35,563 nt of DNA from RGIG2094 sp045660065. GTDB lineage: Bacteria > Bacillota > Clostridia > RGIG6154. Shown one piece after another: positions 15,609 through 23,525 of the stretch; position 1 is the stretch's first letter, and each line of letters begins with the position of its first letter. The notes under the pieces are model-generated. The model was not told the origin of the DNA. It saw only the letters and a list, made by a program, of their open reading frames with translations, and searched no databases. The translations under genes and the position numbers were made by a program. Where the stretch lies: NCBI GenBank assembly GCA_045660065.1, contig JAZRDC010000112.1:1-35563 (forward strand), in the 5' to 3' direction.

Positions 15609-16662
15609 AGTTTATAGGTATAATAAAATCGCATTTTTGTTTGATGTTAAATGCATTAAAATATTTATGTTCCATAGGAATCCACTCGTTGAAAAATCTG
15701 TCTGTCATATTGGGATTGCGTTTTAAAATACGCTCTTTCTGAAGATTTTCGTCAATATCCATAAACACAGAAATATCATAATAATTTTTAAAGTAAGGGT
15801 GAGTTGAATACGCGCCTTCTACAATTGTAATTTTTTTAAAAGGAACAGCTTCTTGTTTTCCCAATTGCATTTTTGAACAGTCAAATCTGTGATAGCTGAT
15901 GTCTTGCTTTTCATTTAAAGGAAGCACAATTTCTTCAAAAAATCTTTCGCTGTCAATGTTGCCACCGGGGGTGTCAAAACGCTCTTTTGTGCGCTGGTGA
16001 AGTTGCAAAAAGAAGTCATCCATATGAAACAGATTACAGTCATATATGTCATTTAAAAGACTCCCCAAAGTGGATTTTCCACTTGCACTTGAGCCTTCAA
16101 TTGATATTACTGTTTTTCCTGTTTTTGCTTTTTTATCAATCTGGCAAAGCAGGGGCAAAAACTTTATAAAGTCTTTTGAAATAACTCTGTAAGCGGGTTT
16201 ATAATTTTGCCTGAAAGCATCGGAATGGTGGATTGGAGGGAAGTTTTCTTCTTCCCATATTTTCAGAGCCTCCAGTAGTTCTTGCTTCCCAAATGGAGTT
16301 AAACCTTTATTTGCAAGGTCTTTTAAAACTTCAACAGCATTTTTCAAGTCAGATAAAGTTCCCTTTTCTTTTTTTGCCGTTAAAAAGAATAATTTTCCTA
16401 ATGTTTCTTCACTTAATCCCGAATTTAAAATATCAAGATTTACCCTGCAATAGTTTCCGAGCAAAGGCTCGATAACTTTTTTATGTTCCGATGCAGTTTC
16501 AAATTCATTTTTTATGTATGATATTACAAATTCAGGCGAAGATATCATATGCTCGCATCCGAAAATACTCTGGAATAAAAATTTAAAAGCATCGCGTGGC
16601 TTTAGCAAAGGATATTCTTCAAAATGATTTAAAAGCACCTGTGAAATATCGTTATTATTCAT
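15607..16662 (-). CDS. P-loop kinase of the uridine kinase/phosphoribulokinase superfamily with an extra N-terminal domain
   Basis: A 351-residue two-part protein. Residues 1 to about 180 are mostly helical with no motif I can name. Residues 185-351 form a uridine-kinase-like P-loop domain: Walker A GSSASGKST at 190-198, then HMDDFFL, the family's metal and substrate segment, and TIVEGAYS in the Walker B region. The superfamily phosphorylates small alcohols such as nucleosides, pantothenate or ribulose-5-phosphate. It starts 9 bases after the S-component gene, whose stop codon overlaps its ribosome binding site (TAGGAGC). It therefore plausibly phosphorylates, and so traps, the imported compound. 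The substrate is not known. Confidence 0.8.
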   Translation of the reverse strand: MNNNDISQVLLNHFEEYPLLKPRDAFKFLFQSIFGCEHMISSPEFVISYIKNEFETASEHKKVIEPLLGNYCRVNLDILNSGLSEETLGKLFFLTAKKEKGTLSDLKNAVEVLKDLANKGLTPFGKQELLEALKIWEEENFPPIHHSDAFRQNYKPAYRVISKDFIKFLPLLCQIDKKAKTGKTVISIEGSSASGKSTLGSLLNDIYDCNLFHMDDFFLQLHQRTKERFDTPGGNIDSERFFEEIVLPLNEKQDISYHRFDCSKMQLGKQEAVPFKKITIVEGAYSTHPYFKNYYDISVFMDIDENLQKERILKRNPNMTDRFFNEWIPMEHKYFNAFNIKQKCDFIIPIN

Positions 16663-16671
16663 AAAATGCTC

Positions 16672-17199
16672 CTATTTAATTACTTTTGCTTTCTGAAGAA
16701 GTATGATAATTGCAGGGATTAATATAATCTGCAAAATAATACCTGGGATTGCGTTTGCAACAGCACCTGCAAAAAATGCAGATAAAGTAAACGCACCGCC
16801 TTTGATACCCATACAGATATACATAGCACCGCCCCATACAATTCTGCCAAGAATCATGGCGATAACAAGAGAAAGGAAAATGTAAACTTTCTTTTTAGGG
16901 AAAACTTTGTGCAAAATTCCGGAAACTCCGCCATAAACCATAAGTTCAAATGCCATACATATCGCAGTAGGGAACATAGGCGGCATACCAAGTGCCACAG
17001 AGCGAAGAAGTGGTGCAATTAATCCAACTAAAATACCCCAGGGCCACCCGCAGATAAATCCGCAAAGAAGCACAGGGATGTGCATAGGACAAAGCATAGC
17101 CCCGATTTCAGGGATTTGTCCTGTAAAGAAGGGAAGTACATAGGCAATTGCAAGGAACAGTGCTGAAAGTACCATTTTTGTAATTTTGTTGTTTTTCAT
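16672..17199 (-). CDS. ECF transporter S component, attenuator-controlled
   Basis: A 175-residue protein with about six membrane helices of the ECF S-component type. The basic start MKNNKITKMVLSALFLAIAY is followed by PMHIPVLLCGFICGWPWGILVGLIAPLLRS and MPPMFPTAICMAFELMVYGG, a pattern conserved among clostridial S components of unassigned substrate. GAGG lies before the ATG. It is the first gene of an operon with the P-loop kinase. A 133-base leader with an intrinsic terminator precedes it, the usual layout for riboswitch control of vitamin uptake. The shared ECF energising module is elsewhere. Confidence 0.85.
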   Translation of the reverse strand: MKNNKITKMVLSALFLAIAYVLPFFTGQIPEIGAMLCPMHIPVLLCGFICGWPWGILVGLIAPLLRSVALGMPPMFPTAICMAFELMVYGGVSGILHKVFPKKKVYIFLSLVIAMILGRIVWGGAMYICMGIKGGAFTLSAFFAGAVANAIPGIILQIILIPAIIILLQKAKVIK

Positions 17200-17332
17200 A
17201 TTAAGTCCTCATTTCTGATATAAAAAAGGCGTTATTAAACCTCTTCTGAGGATAATAACACCTTCTGGTATTCGTTAGTTTATGTTAAAAAAATAAGAAA
17301 CTTCTGTTTCAGCATCACCCTTCGTAGGTGAT
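17200..17332 (-). promoter_or_regulatory. Unclassified structured leader RNA (candidate riboswitch) of the S component-kinase operon
   Basis: Transcription should begin near 17332, so the RNA starts with a hairpin (AUCACC/GGUGAU, 17332-17314). A weak GAAAC/GUUUC hairpin with seven U follows (17310-17287), then a strong terminator (17263-17222) just before the ribosome binding site. The 5'-end bases AUAUCACCU can instead pair with AGGUGUUAU of the terminator's first arm (8 of 9 pairs), which would act as antiterminator. I do not recognise a TPP, FMN, cobalamin, preQ1, THF or T-box core. The switching model is inference. Confidence 0.6.
17222..17263 (-). terminator. Leader terminator (attenuator) before the ECF S component
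   Basis: On the minus strand AGGTGTTATT pairs with AATAACGCCT, with an inner CCTC-AGAA-GAGG helix, followed by six T. It lies upstream of the gene's ribosome binding site, so readthrough is required for expression. Confidence 0.88.
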
Positions 17333-17338
17333 ATATAA

Positions 17339-17367
17339 ATTGTAGCAAATTATAATTTTTGTGTCAA
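17339..17367 (-). promoter_or_regulatory. Promoter of the S component-kinase operon
   Basis: Minus strand: perfect TTGACA (17367-17362), a 17-bp spacer and TACAAT (17344-17339). Confidence 0.88.
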
Positions 17368-17381
17368 GCAAAATTGTCGCT

Positions 17382-17792
17382 TTATCTGGCAATTATTTGC
17401 TTTAGTTTTAAGATAACATCTGCAATAAGGTCGGAAGTTGGGATATTGTTAATTCCCGCAACCATATTTTCGCATTTATTCATAGGGATTAAAATTCTTG
17501 TTGCGTCGGCACTTCCTACGGCTGTTGCCATTTTAGGTGTGATTTCACCAAAAAGTGAATCTGCAATAACAATGCCTATTGGACCTACAATTATATCTGC
17601 TTTTCTTGCACCTACAATTACAGGATTTTCACCTGTCGCACCAACTTTAGCACCTGCTTTCAACATTGATGCAGTTGCAACTGCGTTTGTGCCAACTGCT
17701 GTAATTGAAGCAGAAGGGAAGTTTGCCATAATCTCTTTTACAAGACCTGAACCGAGCATTCCACCCTGACCGTCTATAACTAAAATGTTCAT
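17382..17792 (-). CDS. DUF3842 family protein
   Basis: A 136-residue protein matching, from memory, the DUF3842 family of clostridia: MNILVIDGQGGMLG at the start (a Rossmann-like glycine motif), GTNAVATASMLKAGAKVGATGEN in the middle, and ADIIVGPIGIVIADSLFGEITP. The function is unknown; the N-terminal glycine loop suggests nucleotide or dinucleotide binding. I choose the ATG at 17792 because GGAGGG lies 5 bases upstream and homologues start at this point; the open frame extends further upstream but without support. It is transcribed leftward from its own promoter; its stop lies 15 bp before the -35 box of the next leftward operon. Confidence 0.85.
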   Translation of the reverse strand: MNILVIDGQGGMLGSGLVKEIMANFPSASITAVGTNAVATASMLKAGAKVGATGENPVIVGARKADIIVGPIGIVIADSLFGEITPKMATAVGSADATRILIPMNKCENMVAGINNIPTSDLIADVILKLKQIIAR

Positions 17793-17818
17793 AAAAACCC
17801 TCCAAAAAAGTTTTATAT

Positions 17819-17847
17819 ATTCTACCATAAAATATAGTAAAAAGCAA
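17819..17847 (-). promoter_or_regulatory. Promoter of the DUF3842 gene
   Basis: Minus strand: TTGCTT (17847-17842), a 17-bp spacer and TAGAAT (17824-17819). It diverges from the ROK kinase promoter. Confidence 0.65.
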
Positions 17848-17868
17848 GACATAAATCGACAAATCAGG

Positions 17869-17897
17869 TTGACATTAATAGCGTAAAGTGGTATAAT
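17869..17897 (+). promoter_or_regulatory. Consensus promoter of the ROK kinase gene
   Basis: Perfect TTGACA (17869-17874), a 17-bp spacer and perfect TATAAT (17892-17897). The leader of about 75 bases holds a small GGGG-GAA-CCCC hairpin (near 17934-17940) of unknown meaning; no known riboswitch is recognised in it. Confidence 0.9.
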
Positions 17898-17979
17898 TGA
17901 CACATATTTTTGCGTGTGCCAAAAAATAAGGGGGAACCCCATTGAGGGATAATATGAAATAAGAAATGAGGTAAGACCA

Positions 17980-18942
17980 ATGGCAGCAAACAAAACAAGA
18001 TATTTTGCAGGTGTGGATTTGGGTGGAACAAACATCGCAGTTGCAATAGTAGATGAAAACGGAACTATTTACGGAAGAGCAAGAAAGAAAACAAATCTTC
18101 CAAGACCATATAACGAAATTTTTGATGATATGGCTTTGTGCGTAAAAGAAGCGGCAGAAAACAGCGGCCTTAAAATGGAAGATGTTGAAGCGGTAGGAGT
18201 AGGTTGTCCTGGTGCTATTGATGTGGAAAATGGTGTTGTAGAGTTTTCAGGAAACCTTGATATGCACAACGCTCCTGTTGTTGAATATATGGAAAAAGCC
18301 CTTAACAAGAAAGTGTATCTTGAAAATGATGCTAATGCAGCAGCCTGGGGTGAATTTGTAGCAGGAAGCGGCAAAAACACCAATAATATGATAATGGTTA
18401 CATTAGGAACAGGCGTTGGCGGTGGAATTATCATTGACGGTAAACTCTTTACAGGGGCTTATGGAAAAGGTGCAGAACTTGGACATATGTCTTTAATCGC
18501 AGGGGGAGAAAAATGCTCTTGCGGTAAGAAAGGTTGCTTTGAAAGTTATTGCTCTGCAACTGCTCTTATCAGACAGACAAAAGAAGCAATGAAGAAAAAT
18601 CCGGGCAGTGATATGTGGAGAGTTGCAAAAGGCAAACTTTCAAATGTAAGTGGTGTAACACCATTTTCAGGAAAAGACAAAGCCGCAAAAGATGTTGTTA
18701 AAACTTATCTAGGATACTTGTCAGAAGGCTTGGTTAGCATAACAAATATTTTCCAGCCTGAAATTATCTGTATCGGCGGTGGCGTAAGCAATCAGGGTAA
18801 TAAAATCTTAAAACCCCTCCAGAAAGGTATTGATAAATTCTCACTTGCAAGATACGGAAAAGAAAACACCAAAGTTGCTATTGCATCTCTTGGAAATGAT
18901 GCAGGAATTATTGGTGCAGCACTTTTGTGGAAAAATAACTAA
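17980..18942 (+). CDS. ROK family sugar kinase, probable glucokinase
   Basis: A 320-residue ROK kinase. Visible features in order: the phosphate loop DLGGTNIAVAIVD near residue 13, the catalytic region ENDANAAAWGEF, GTGVGGGIIIDG, the AELGHM metal/sugar motif and the zinc motif CSCGKKGCFE. There is no N-terminal helix-turn-helix, so it is a kinase rather than a ROK repressor. The most likely reaction is ATP-dependent phosphorylation of glucose at C6, although N-acetylmannosamine or other hexose kinases share these motifs. GAGGT lies 9 bases before the ATG. It has a consensus promoter and its own terminator, so it is monocistronic. Confidence 0.93.
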   Translation: MAANKTRYFAGVDLGGTNIAVAIVDENGTIYGRARKKTNLPRPYNEIFDDMALCVKEAAENSGLKMEDVEAVGVGCPGAIDVENGVVEFSGNLDMHNAPVVEYMEKALNKKVYLENDANAAAWGEFVAGSGKNTNNMIMVTLGTGVGGGIIIDGKLFTGAYGKGAELGHMSLIAGGEKCSCGKKGCFESYCSATALIRQTKEAMKKNPGSDMWRVAKGKLSNVSGVTPFSGKDKAAKDVVKTYLGYLSEGLVSITNIFQPEIICIGGGVSNQGNKILKPLQKGIDKFSLARYGKENTKVAIASLGNDAGIIGAALLWKNN

Positions 18943-18952
18943 TGTTATAAAT

Positions 18953-18989
18953 AACTCCCGAAAAGTTTAACTTTTCGGGAGTATTTTTT
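18953..18989 (+). terminator. Rho-independent terminator
   Basis: AACTCCCGAAAAG (18953-18965) pairs with CTTTTCGGGAGT (18971-18982), followed by TATTTTTT. It lies after the ROK kinase and before the convergent phosphatase gene. Confidence 0.9.
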
Positions 18990-19563
18990 AGTTGTTTATC
19001 CAACTGTGGAGTGTCCAGACATCATTTTTATATTCAAAAACTGCTATGGTACAGTTGCCGCAAGGCATAATGTTTGCGGGGATTTTAAAACCTACTATAT
19101 GAGTAAGAAATCCTCTTAAAAATCCACCATGTGAAAAAGCGACAACATTTTCTGACTTTGTTTTTAAAACCATATGGGCAAAAGTTTTAAGTCTTTCGGC
19201 AAATTCTTTTGTGCTTTCACCGCCATAGGCGGCATAGTCGCTTGTTTTTTTGTGTTCTTCCAAAGCCTCACCATAGGTGGAATTACAATATTCAAAGGTT
19301 CTGCCCTGAAGATCTCCTACATTTATTTCGCGGAGAATTTCAAGTTTTTCATATTCGCAACCCGGAATAGCGTTTTCACAGGTCTGGCAGGCTCTTTTTA
19401 AATCGCTTGAATAGATTTTATCAAATTTAACATCTGAAAGATATTTTTTTATACCTTTGGCTTCTTCAATACCTTTTTCTGTTAAATTAACATCCATCCA
19501 ACCTGTCCAGCATTTTTTTGAATTTGTTTCGCTTTCACCATGTCTTATAAGATATAGTTTCAT
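18988..19563 (-). CDS. Histidine phosphatase family protein
   Basis: A 191-residue member of the phosphoglycerate-mutase-like superfamily. The phospho-accepting histidine is in LIRHGESETN at the N-terminus; the later SSDLKRACQT, LREINVGDLQGRTFE and FSHGGFLRGF supply the other active-site Arg, Glu and His. The length suits a phosphatase (cobC, GpmB or PhoE-like) rather than a glycolytic mutase. The substrate is unknown. GAGG precedes the ATG by 7 bases. It is single, convergent with the ROK kinase, and a second relative occurs at 29566-30204. Confidence 0.9.
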   Translation of the reverse strand: MKLYLIRHGESETNSKKCWTGWMDVNLTEKGIEEAKGIKKYLSDVKFDKIYSSDLKRACQTCENAIPGCEYEKLEILREINVGDLQGRTFEYCNSTYGEALEEHKKTSDYAAYGGESTKEFAERLKTFAHMVLKTKSENVVAFSHGGFLRGFLTHIVGFKIPANIMPCGNCTIAVFEYKNDVWTLHSWINN

Positions 19564-19622
19564 ACATAAACCTCTTTTTTGAATTTTACTTAATTATAAC
19601 AGATGTACTAAAACATTGCAAT

Positions 19623-19654
19623 AGGAAAGCCCGTCAGTTTAATGCTGACGAGCT
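19623..19654 (-). terminator. Terminator of the sugar operon
   Basis: Minus strand: AGCTCGTCAG (19654-19645) pairs with CTGACGGGCT (19638-19629) with one G-U, followed by TTTCCTA. The T-run is short, so strength is moderate. Confidence 0.75.
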
Positions 19655-19659
19655 TAAAA

Positions 19660-20865
19660 TTATTTCCACATTTCATCATAAGGTCCAAATCCGAGTGTTT
19701 CAGGCATACGATAATCAGGAAGATTATCACGGTGTGTGAAGAGCTCACGAATTGCCTGAAGCTTTTTAAATCCGTGCTCCAAGTTAGGAGCAATGTAGTG
19801 ACCTTCACTCCATTCATTCCAGTTGTCAAGAACCAATATCTTTTTGCCCGGAGCGTTTTCAGGAAGTGAATCAATTGTCTTTTTAACATATTTAAGATGC
19901 TCAACATATTCAGGAATTGAGAAAATGTAGCGAAGCATTGGACCTTTTTCGTCAAATCCGAAAATTTTGTACCAAGGTTCAGGATCTCTCATTGATGATG
20001 CAGTGAACAAGACATAATTAGGGTCAAAATTAACTCTCATATCAATCTGGTTTTTAAAGAATTTAAGAACATAATCTGATGGTAAATATCCACCTGCTTT
20101 TAAATAATCGGCGTATTCAGACTCTGTTAAATCTTCTATTGCAATCTGCCAGCCATACTGGAAGTTTGAGTCCATACCTATTTTTTTGTATGTCTCAAGG
20201 CTATCCCACCACTGGTTTGTGCGGTCAATTCTAGTTGCTAGGTGGTTTGCAGTAAGGTGAATGCCGTCAAATCCATATTTTTTAATTTCTTCTCTTAAAG
20301 CGGCGTATGCTTCTTTTGCTTTGTCAAAACCACCAATGGTGTTCATCATTTCTTTAAGATTGTAAATGAACAAAACAGGCTTTCCGTCAATCTTTAAGTA
20401 ATTTGGTTTTGAGAAATACTGTTCAACCCAGAATGGGAGAAGGTTATTTATAAGGTCATTTTTATCCTGTGCTTTACCCCAGATGCATTCCCACATGATA
20501 GCAAATTTCATCATGTCTTTATATCTTGCATTAAAGAACGCCTCGTGGATACCGTGGCCAAGTCTTAAATCATCAAGGGTTACAGGTTTTCCAATGTTTT
20601 CTTTGTTTCTGTACCAGCAGAAAATAAAGCAGTTGATACCGTGTTCTGTTGCCCACTTTATCTGCCAGTCAAACACTTCGGGACTAGATTCGTCATAGTA
20701 GCCCCAAAGCGGAGTTCTTTTCGGGTACTTGTGCAAATCATAAAATCCGTTATGTGCAACATTTCCGCCTTTTTTCCAACCGGGGTAGTAGTGGCAGCAA
20801 ATGTCATAGTCACTTGATACCGGTTCCGGTGCTGGCACATAGTCGTGCAATTTGTAGTTATACAT
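19660..20865 (-). CDS. GH99/WbsX-like carbohydrate-active protein
   Basis: A 401-residue protein of the glycoside-hydrolase-99-like, WbsX-type group. The start YDICCHYYPGWKKGG resembles the first barrel strand of the family, and the end NWNEWSEGHYIAPN is its hallmark segment. GH99 enzymes cleave mannose linkages, while WbsX members occur in polysaccharide loci and their activity is uncertain. There is no signal peptide, so it acts in the cytoplasm on imported oligosaccharides. It overlaps the upstream esterase gene by 8 bases, so it is the last gene of a coupled three-gene operon under an AraC-type regulator. A catabolic role is inferred from this context. Confidence 0.8.
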   Translation of the reverse strand: MYNYKLHDYVPAPEPVSSDYDICCHYYPGWKKGGNVAHNGFYDLHKYPKRTPLWGYYDESSPEVFDWQIKWATEHGINCFIFCWYRNKENIGKPVTLDDLRLGHGIHEAFFNARYKDMMKFAIMWECIWGKAQDKNDLINNLLPFWVEQYFSKPNYLKIDGKPVLFIYNLKEMMNTIGGFDKAKEAYAALREEIKKYGFDGIHLTANHLATRIDRTNQWWDSLETYKKIGMDSNFQYGWQIAIEDLTESEYADYLKAGGYLPSDYVLKFFKNQIDMRVNFDPNYVLFTASSMRDPEPWYKIFGFDEKGPMLRYIFSIPEYVEHLKYVKKTIDSLPENAPGKKILVLDNWNEWSEGHYIAPNLEHGFKKLQAIRELFTHRDNLPDYRMPETLGFGPYDEMWK

Positions 20866-21931
20866 AAATTATCATCCTTTCGTAATATGCCGAGGCTATA
20901 AAATCAAATCCGTCATCATCGTCAGAAATGGTATGTCCACCATCCCAGAGACGGAATTTGAAGTTTTCTTCTTTCCCGAAAGCCTTGTAGTAATCATAAA
21001 CTCTTTCAGACTCGGCTACTGCAGATTTGTAATCAAAAACCTGATCTTCTTTTCCAACCTGAACATAAAGCTTTCTTGGTGCACAAAGAGCAGCAACTTC
21101 TGCATCGTGGAATGTAAGAGCAGAATTTTTATAAGTCCAGTCTTTCCAGGAGTAAACATCTCTGTCGTTAAATGCAGCCAGGGCGTACCCTGACTTAATT
21201 CTTGTATCCGCCGCCATTGTGTGCAAAGTATAATAACCGCCGTAGGAAATACCCATCATTGAAATCTTTTCTTTGTCAACTTCCTCGTTTTCAAGAACAT
21301 AATCAAGAGATGTTAAAATTCCTTTGATTTCAAGACCTGTTATACTGAGTCCGTGTCGCTTAAGTTCGTTGTCAGGACCGTGTCTGTCGTAAGGAACATC
21401 TCTTGCAGGAGCAGTTTCAATACCTTCAAGGCGCCATATCATAATTTGCGGAGCAAGGATTGCATAACCTTTTGCCAGAGCACGTTGTGCCATGTGATTG
21501 TAATTATTTTTGCCGTTGTAGTCAAGGCAAAGCTCCGGAGTGCCTCCGCCGCCGTGCTGAGCAATCATTACAGGGTATGGCTTTGGCGCATCTTTGGGAA
21601 TAACAAGCATTGCATAAAACGGAATTTCCTCGGTGATATAAACAGTAAGTCTGTATATATCAGAAACATCATCCGATGCAACATATTCCTTTGTGGCTCT
21701 TGATAAATCACTGTATGTGAGTTTGTCAAGTCCAAGCATCTGGTGATAAAGAGCACGATATTTTTTAGGATTTTCAGCTAAGTCTTCAGGTGGCATAAAT
21801 TCGCGTCTTTTGTCCTTGGCTTCTGTGTTTAGTCTGTTGATGAAAGCATTCATGCCATCGACATAATTTTTTCGATTTATGTCGGCAACGTCGGGTGCTT
21901 CTTCAAAAATGTTTTTGTCGTTAAAAATCAT
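20858..21931 (-). CDS. Alpha/beta-hydrolase, acetyl-esterase/dienelactone hydrolase type
   Basis: A 357-residue hydrolase with the nucleophile at S229 in GISYGGYY, a candidate acid in VGKEDQVFD and the histidine in DGGHTIS. The oxyanion segment is MIAQHGGGG. About 120 N-terminal residues precede the core and form a helical cap, as in the large clostridial dienelactone hydrolase-like or acetyl-xylan-esterase-like proteins of sugar operons. It lacks a signal peptide. It lies 12 bases after the isomerase gene and overlaps the GH99-like gene by 8 bases. It probably removes acyl groups from imported glycans; the exact substrate is unknown. Confidence 0.85.
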   Translation of the reverse strand: MIFNDKNIFEEAPDVADINRKNYVDGMNAFINRLNTEAKDKRREFMPPEDLAENPKKYRALYHQMLGLDKLTYSDLSRATKEYVASDDVSDIYRLTVYITEEIPFYAMLVIPKDAPKPYPVMIAQHGGGGTPELCLDYNGKNNYNHMAQRALAKGYAILAPQIMIWRLEGIETAPARDVPYDRHGPDNELKRHGLSITGLEIKGILTSLDYVLENEEVDKEKISMMGISYGGYYTLHTMAADTRIKSGYALAAFNDRDVYSWKDWTYKNSALTFHDAEVAALCAPRKLYVQVGKEDQVFDYKSAVAESERVYDYYKAFGKEENFKFRLWDGGHTISDDDDGFDFIASAYYERMIIYV

Positions 21932-21943
21932 AACTTCAACTTC

Positions 21944-23389
21944 CTATCTTACAATTACAGTTTCAATACCTAAAATTTCGCCGATTTTAGCAATAGTATC
22001 AGCGTGATGACCGATACCTAAAGCATAGTGGTGTGTCGGACCTTCCATAACCCATTTTTTAACAAATTCTTTTGTTGTAGGCTCAAAAAAGCCTCTTGTG
22101 TTTGTGTTGCCAGTTGGTGGGATAGGTCCTTTTTTAGAATAACCCTCGCCGATAACGAATTTAAATCCGCCGGTTGCATTTTGGGTAATACCAAGCATAG
22201 TAATAGGACCTTCTTTAATTTTAAACTCAACAGATGCACCGTTACCCGGTTTTCCGTGGAATTTTGTAAGGCTTCTGAGTATTGGCTTGCCGTCTGCAAT
22301 TCTTAAATGATGAGGACCATCGTGACCAACCAAAATGAAGTCTTCTTTAAAGTCAAATGGGTGGAATTCTGCAAAGCTTCCGCCAATGTCAAGTCTGTCC
22401 ATAATAAGCATAGCAATGCAAGTTTTGATATCAAATTCGCCACACATAGGAATGCCCTCTGCATTTAAAATAGAGTTTCCTACAATAAATGATGTAACAA
22501 GGTCACGGATTGGTGTGCCTTCCTCACCCTCGTAATAGTATGCAAAACCTGAAAGATTGTATTTTTCAATGAATTTGTCAAGTGCAACAGCAGCTTTGGC
22601 AGAACGATACAAATCTTCTTCGGTAAGCTTCATTGTAACAGGGTCTGATTTTGTATCAGGCATGTCAAATTCTGCTCTGATTAAATCAGATTTAGCTTTG
22701 ATTTCTTCTTCAGTTACAGTTTTGAAAAGCTTGTAAATGTCATCAGGTTCAAAAAGGGGAACGTGAAGACCAAATGCACTAGATAGTGCTGTTGGGTCTG
22801 CGTGCATATCGTACATAGCTTCTAATACATGGCCCATAAGACCGATTCTTGCACCCTTAAGTGAGTGAAGAACTTTTGAAATGTCGCACCATTTTTTAAC
22901 TTCTTTATCAGCCTCGATATCATCGTAAAGAGTACCGATTACAACATCGCTTACTTTTTTGCCCATTCTGATTGCAACACCTGTAAATTCAGGAACAGAG
23001 CAGATGTTGTCATTTTCAAGCTGCATAAATGTTGAAGCTTTTGAATAGTCAAGTCCTGAAAGTGGCTGAAGTGCGATTAAAACCATCGGCACGTTCATTT
23101 CTCTTATAATTGGCGCAAAAACTGAGCTTGTTGCATATGTAACCATATTGCAAAAGAGTACATCAATGTTTTCTTTCTGCATTTTAGGGATAACATCGTA
23201 TGCCTTTTCGCTTGAGTCAATCATGCCGAAGTCAACTACTTCAACATCATTTTTTTGTACTTTTTCAATAAAATCTTGGTGGTAACCCATAATGTTGTCT
23301 AAAAGTCCGTCAAACTGATCCCAGTATGTTGCATGAGCAACGGCAAATATGCCGATTTTTCCTGTTAATTTCTTTTCTCTTGAAATCAT
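21944..23389 (-). CDS. L-fucose/L-arabinose isomerase family protein
   Basis: A 481-residue protein of the L-fucose/L-arabinose isomerase superfamily. The N-terminal half has the Rossmann-like start GKIGIFAVAHATYW and the C-terminal half carries metal-site candidates in CGEFDIKTCIAMLIMDRL and FILVGHDGPHHL. It is more divergent than true AraA or FucI, so it may isomerise another aldose or do something related. GGAG lies 9 bases before the ATG. It is the first gene of a three-gene leftward operon with an esterase and a GH99-like protein, divergent from an AraC-type regulator, which supports sugar catabolism. Confidence 0.85.
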   Translation of the reverse strand: MISREKKLTGKIGIFAVAHATYWDQFDGLLDNIMGYHQDFIEKVQKNDVEVVDFGMIDSSEKAYDVIPKMQKENIDVLFCNMVTYATSSVFAPIIREMNVPMVLIALQPLSGLDYSKASTFMQLENDNICSVPEFTGVAIRMGKKVSDVVIGTLYDDIEADKEVKKWCDISKVLHSLKGARIGLMGHVLEAMYDMHADPTALSSAFGLHVPLFEPDDIYKLFKTVTEEEIKAKSDLIRAEFDMPDTKSDPVTMKLTEEDLYRSAKAAVALDKFIEKYNLSGFAYYYEGEEGTPIRDLVTSFIVGNSILNAEGIPMCGEFDIKTCIAMLIMDRLDIGGSFAEFHPFDFKEDFILVGHDGPHHLRIADGKPILRSLTKFHGKPGNGASVEFKIKEGPITMLGITQNATGGFKFVIGEGYSKKGPIPPTGNTNTRGFFEPTTKEFVKKWVMEGPTHHYALGIGHHADTIAKIGEILGIETVIVR

Positions 23390-23412
23390 GATATTTCACT
23401 CCATGTTCTGTT

Positions 23413-23450
23413 TGTTGATTTTTATGAATAAAAATTATTTATGTGTTGAT
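23413..23450. repeat. Direct TGTTGAT heptamers between AraC regulator and sugar operon
   Basis: TGTTGAT occurs at 23413-23419 and 23444-23450, 31 bp apart (about three helical turns), one copy overlapping the rightward -35 box. They are candidate half-sites for the AraC-family regulator encoded next door. Short and AT-rich, so chance is possible. Confidence 0.35.
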
Positions 23451-23474
23451 ATTATAGTTTTTTTGCAGTATAAT
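23446..23474 (+). promoter_or_regulatory. Promoter of the AraC-type regulator gene at 23526
   Basis: TTGATA (23446-23451), a 17-bp spacer and TATAAT (23469-23474). Confidence 0.75.
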
Positions 23475-23477
23475 CAA
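23451..23477 (-). promoter_or_regulatory. Candidate promoter of the sugar operon
   Basis: Minus strand: TTGATT (23477-23472), a short 15-bp spacer and TATAAT (23456-23451). It lies almost entirely inside the opposing regulator promoter, so the two cannot be occupied together. The short spacer suggests that it needs an activator. Confidence 0.5.
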
Positions 23478-23525
23478 TATATAAAATAAATAAAAAATTG
23501 TATAAAATAAAGGCGGAAGCGTTTT

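Noticed and set aside
17246..17280. TPP-riboswitch-like bases (GGATAATAACACC..CTGG) on the plus strand
   Set aside because: They belong to the reverse strand of a minus-strand terminator, and the order of the TPP core elements is wrong.
17314..17332. Guanidine-II (mini-ykkC) hairpin, because the loop contains ACGA
   Set aside because: The class needs two hairpins with ACGR loops; the next hairpin has AGAA.
17793..18035. Upstream extension of the DUF3842 frame
   Set aside because: It has no ribosome binding site, crosses two promoters and overlaps the start of the ROK gene; the family begins at MNILVIDGQGG.
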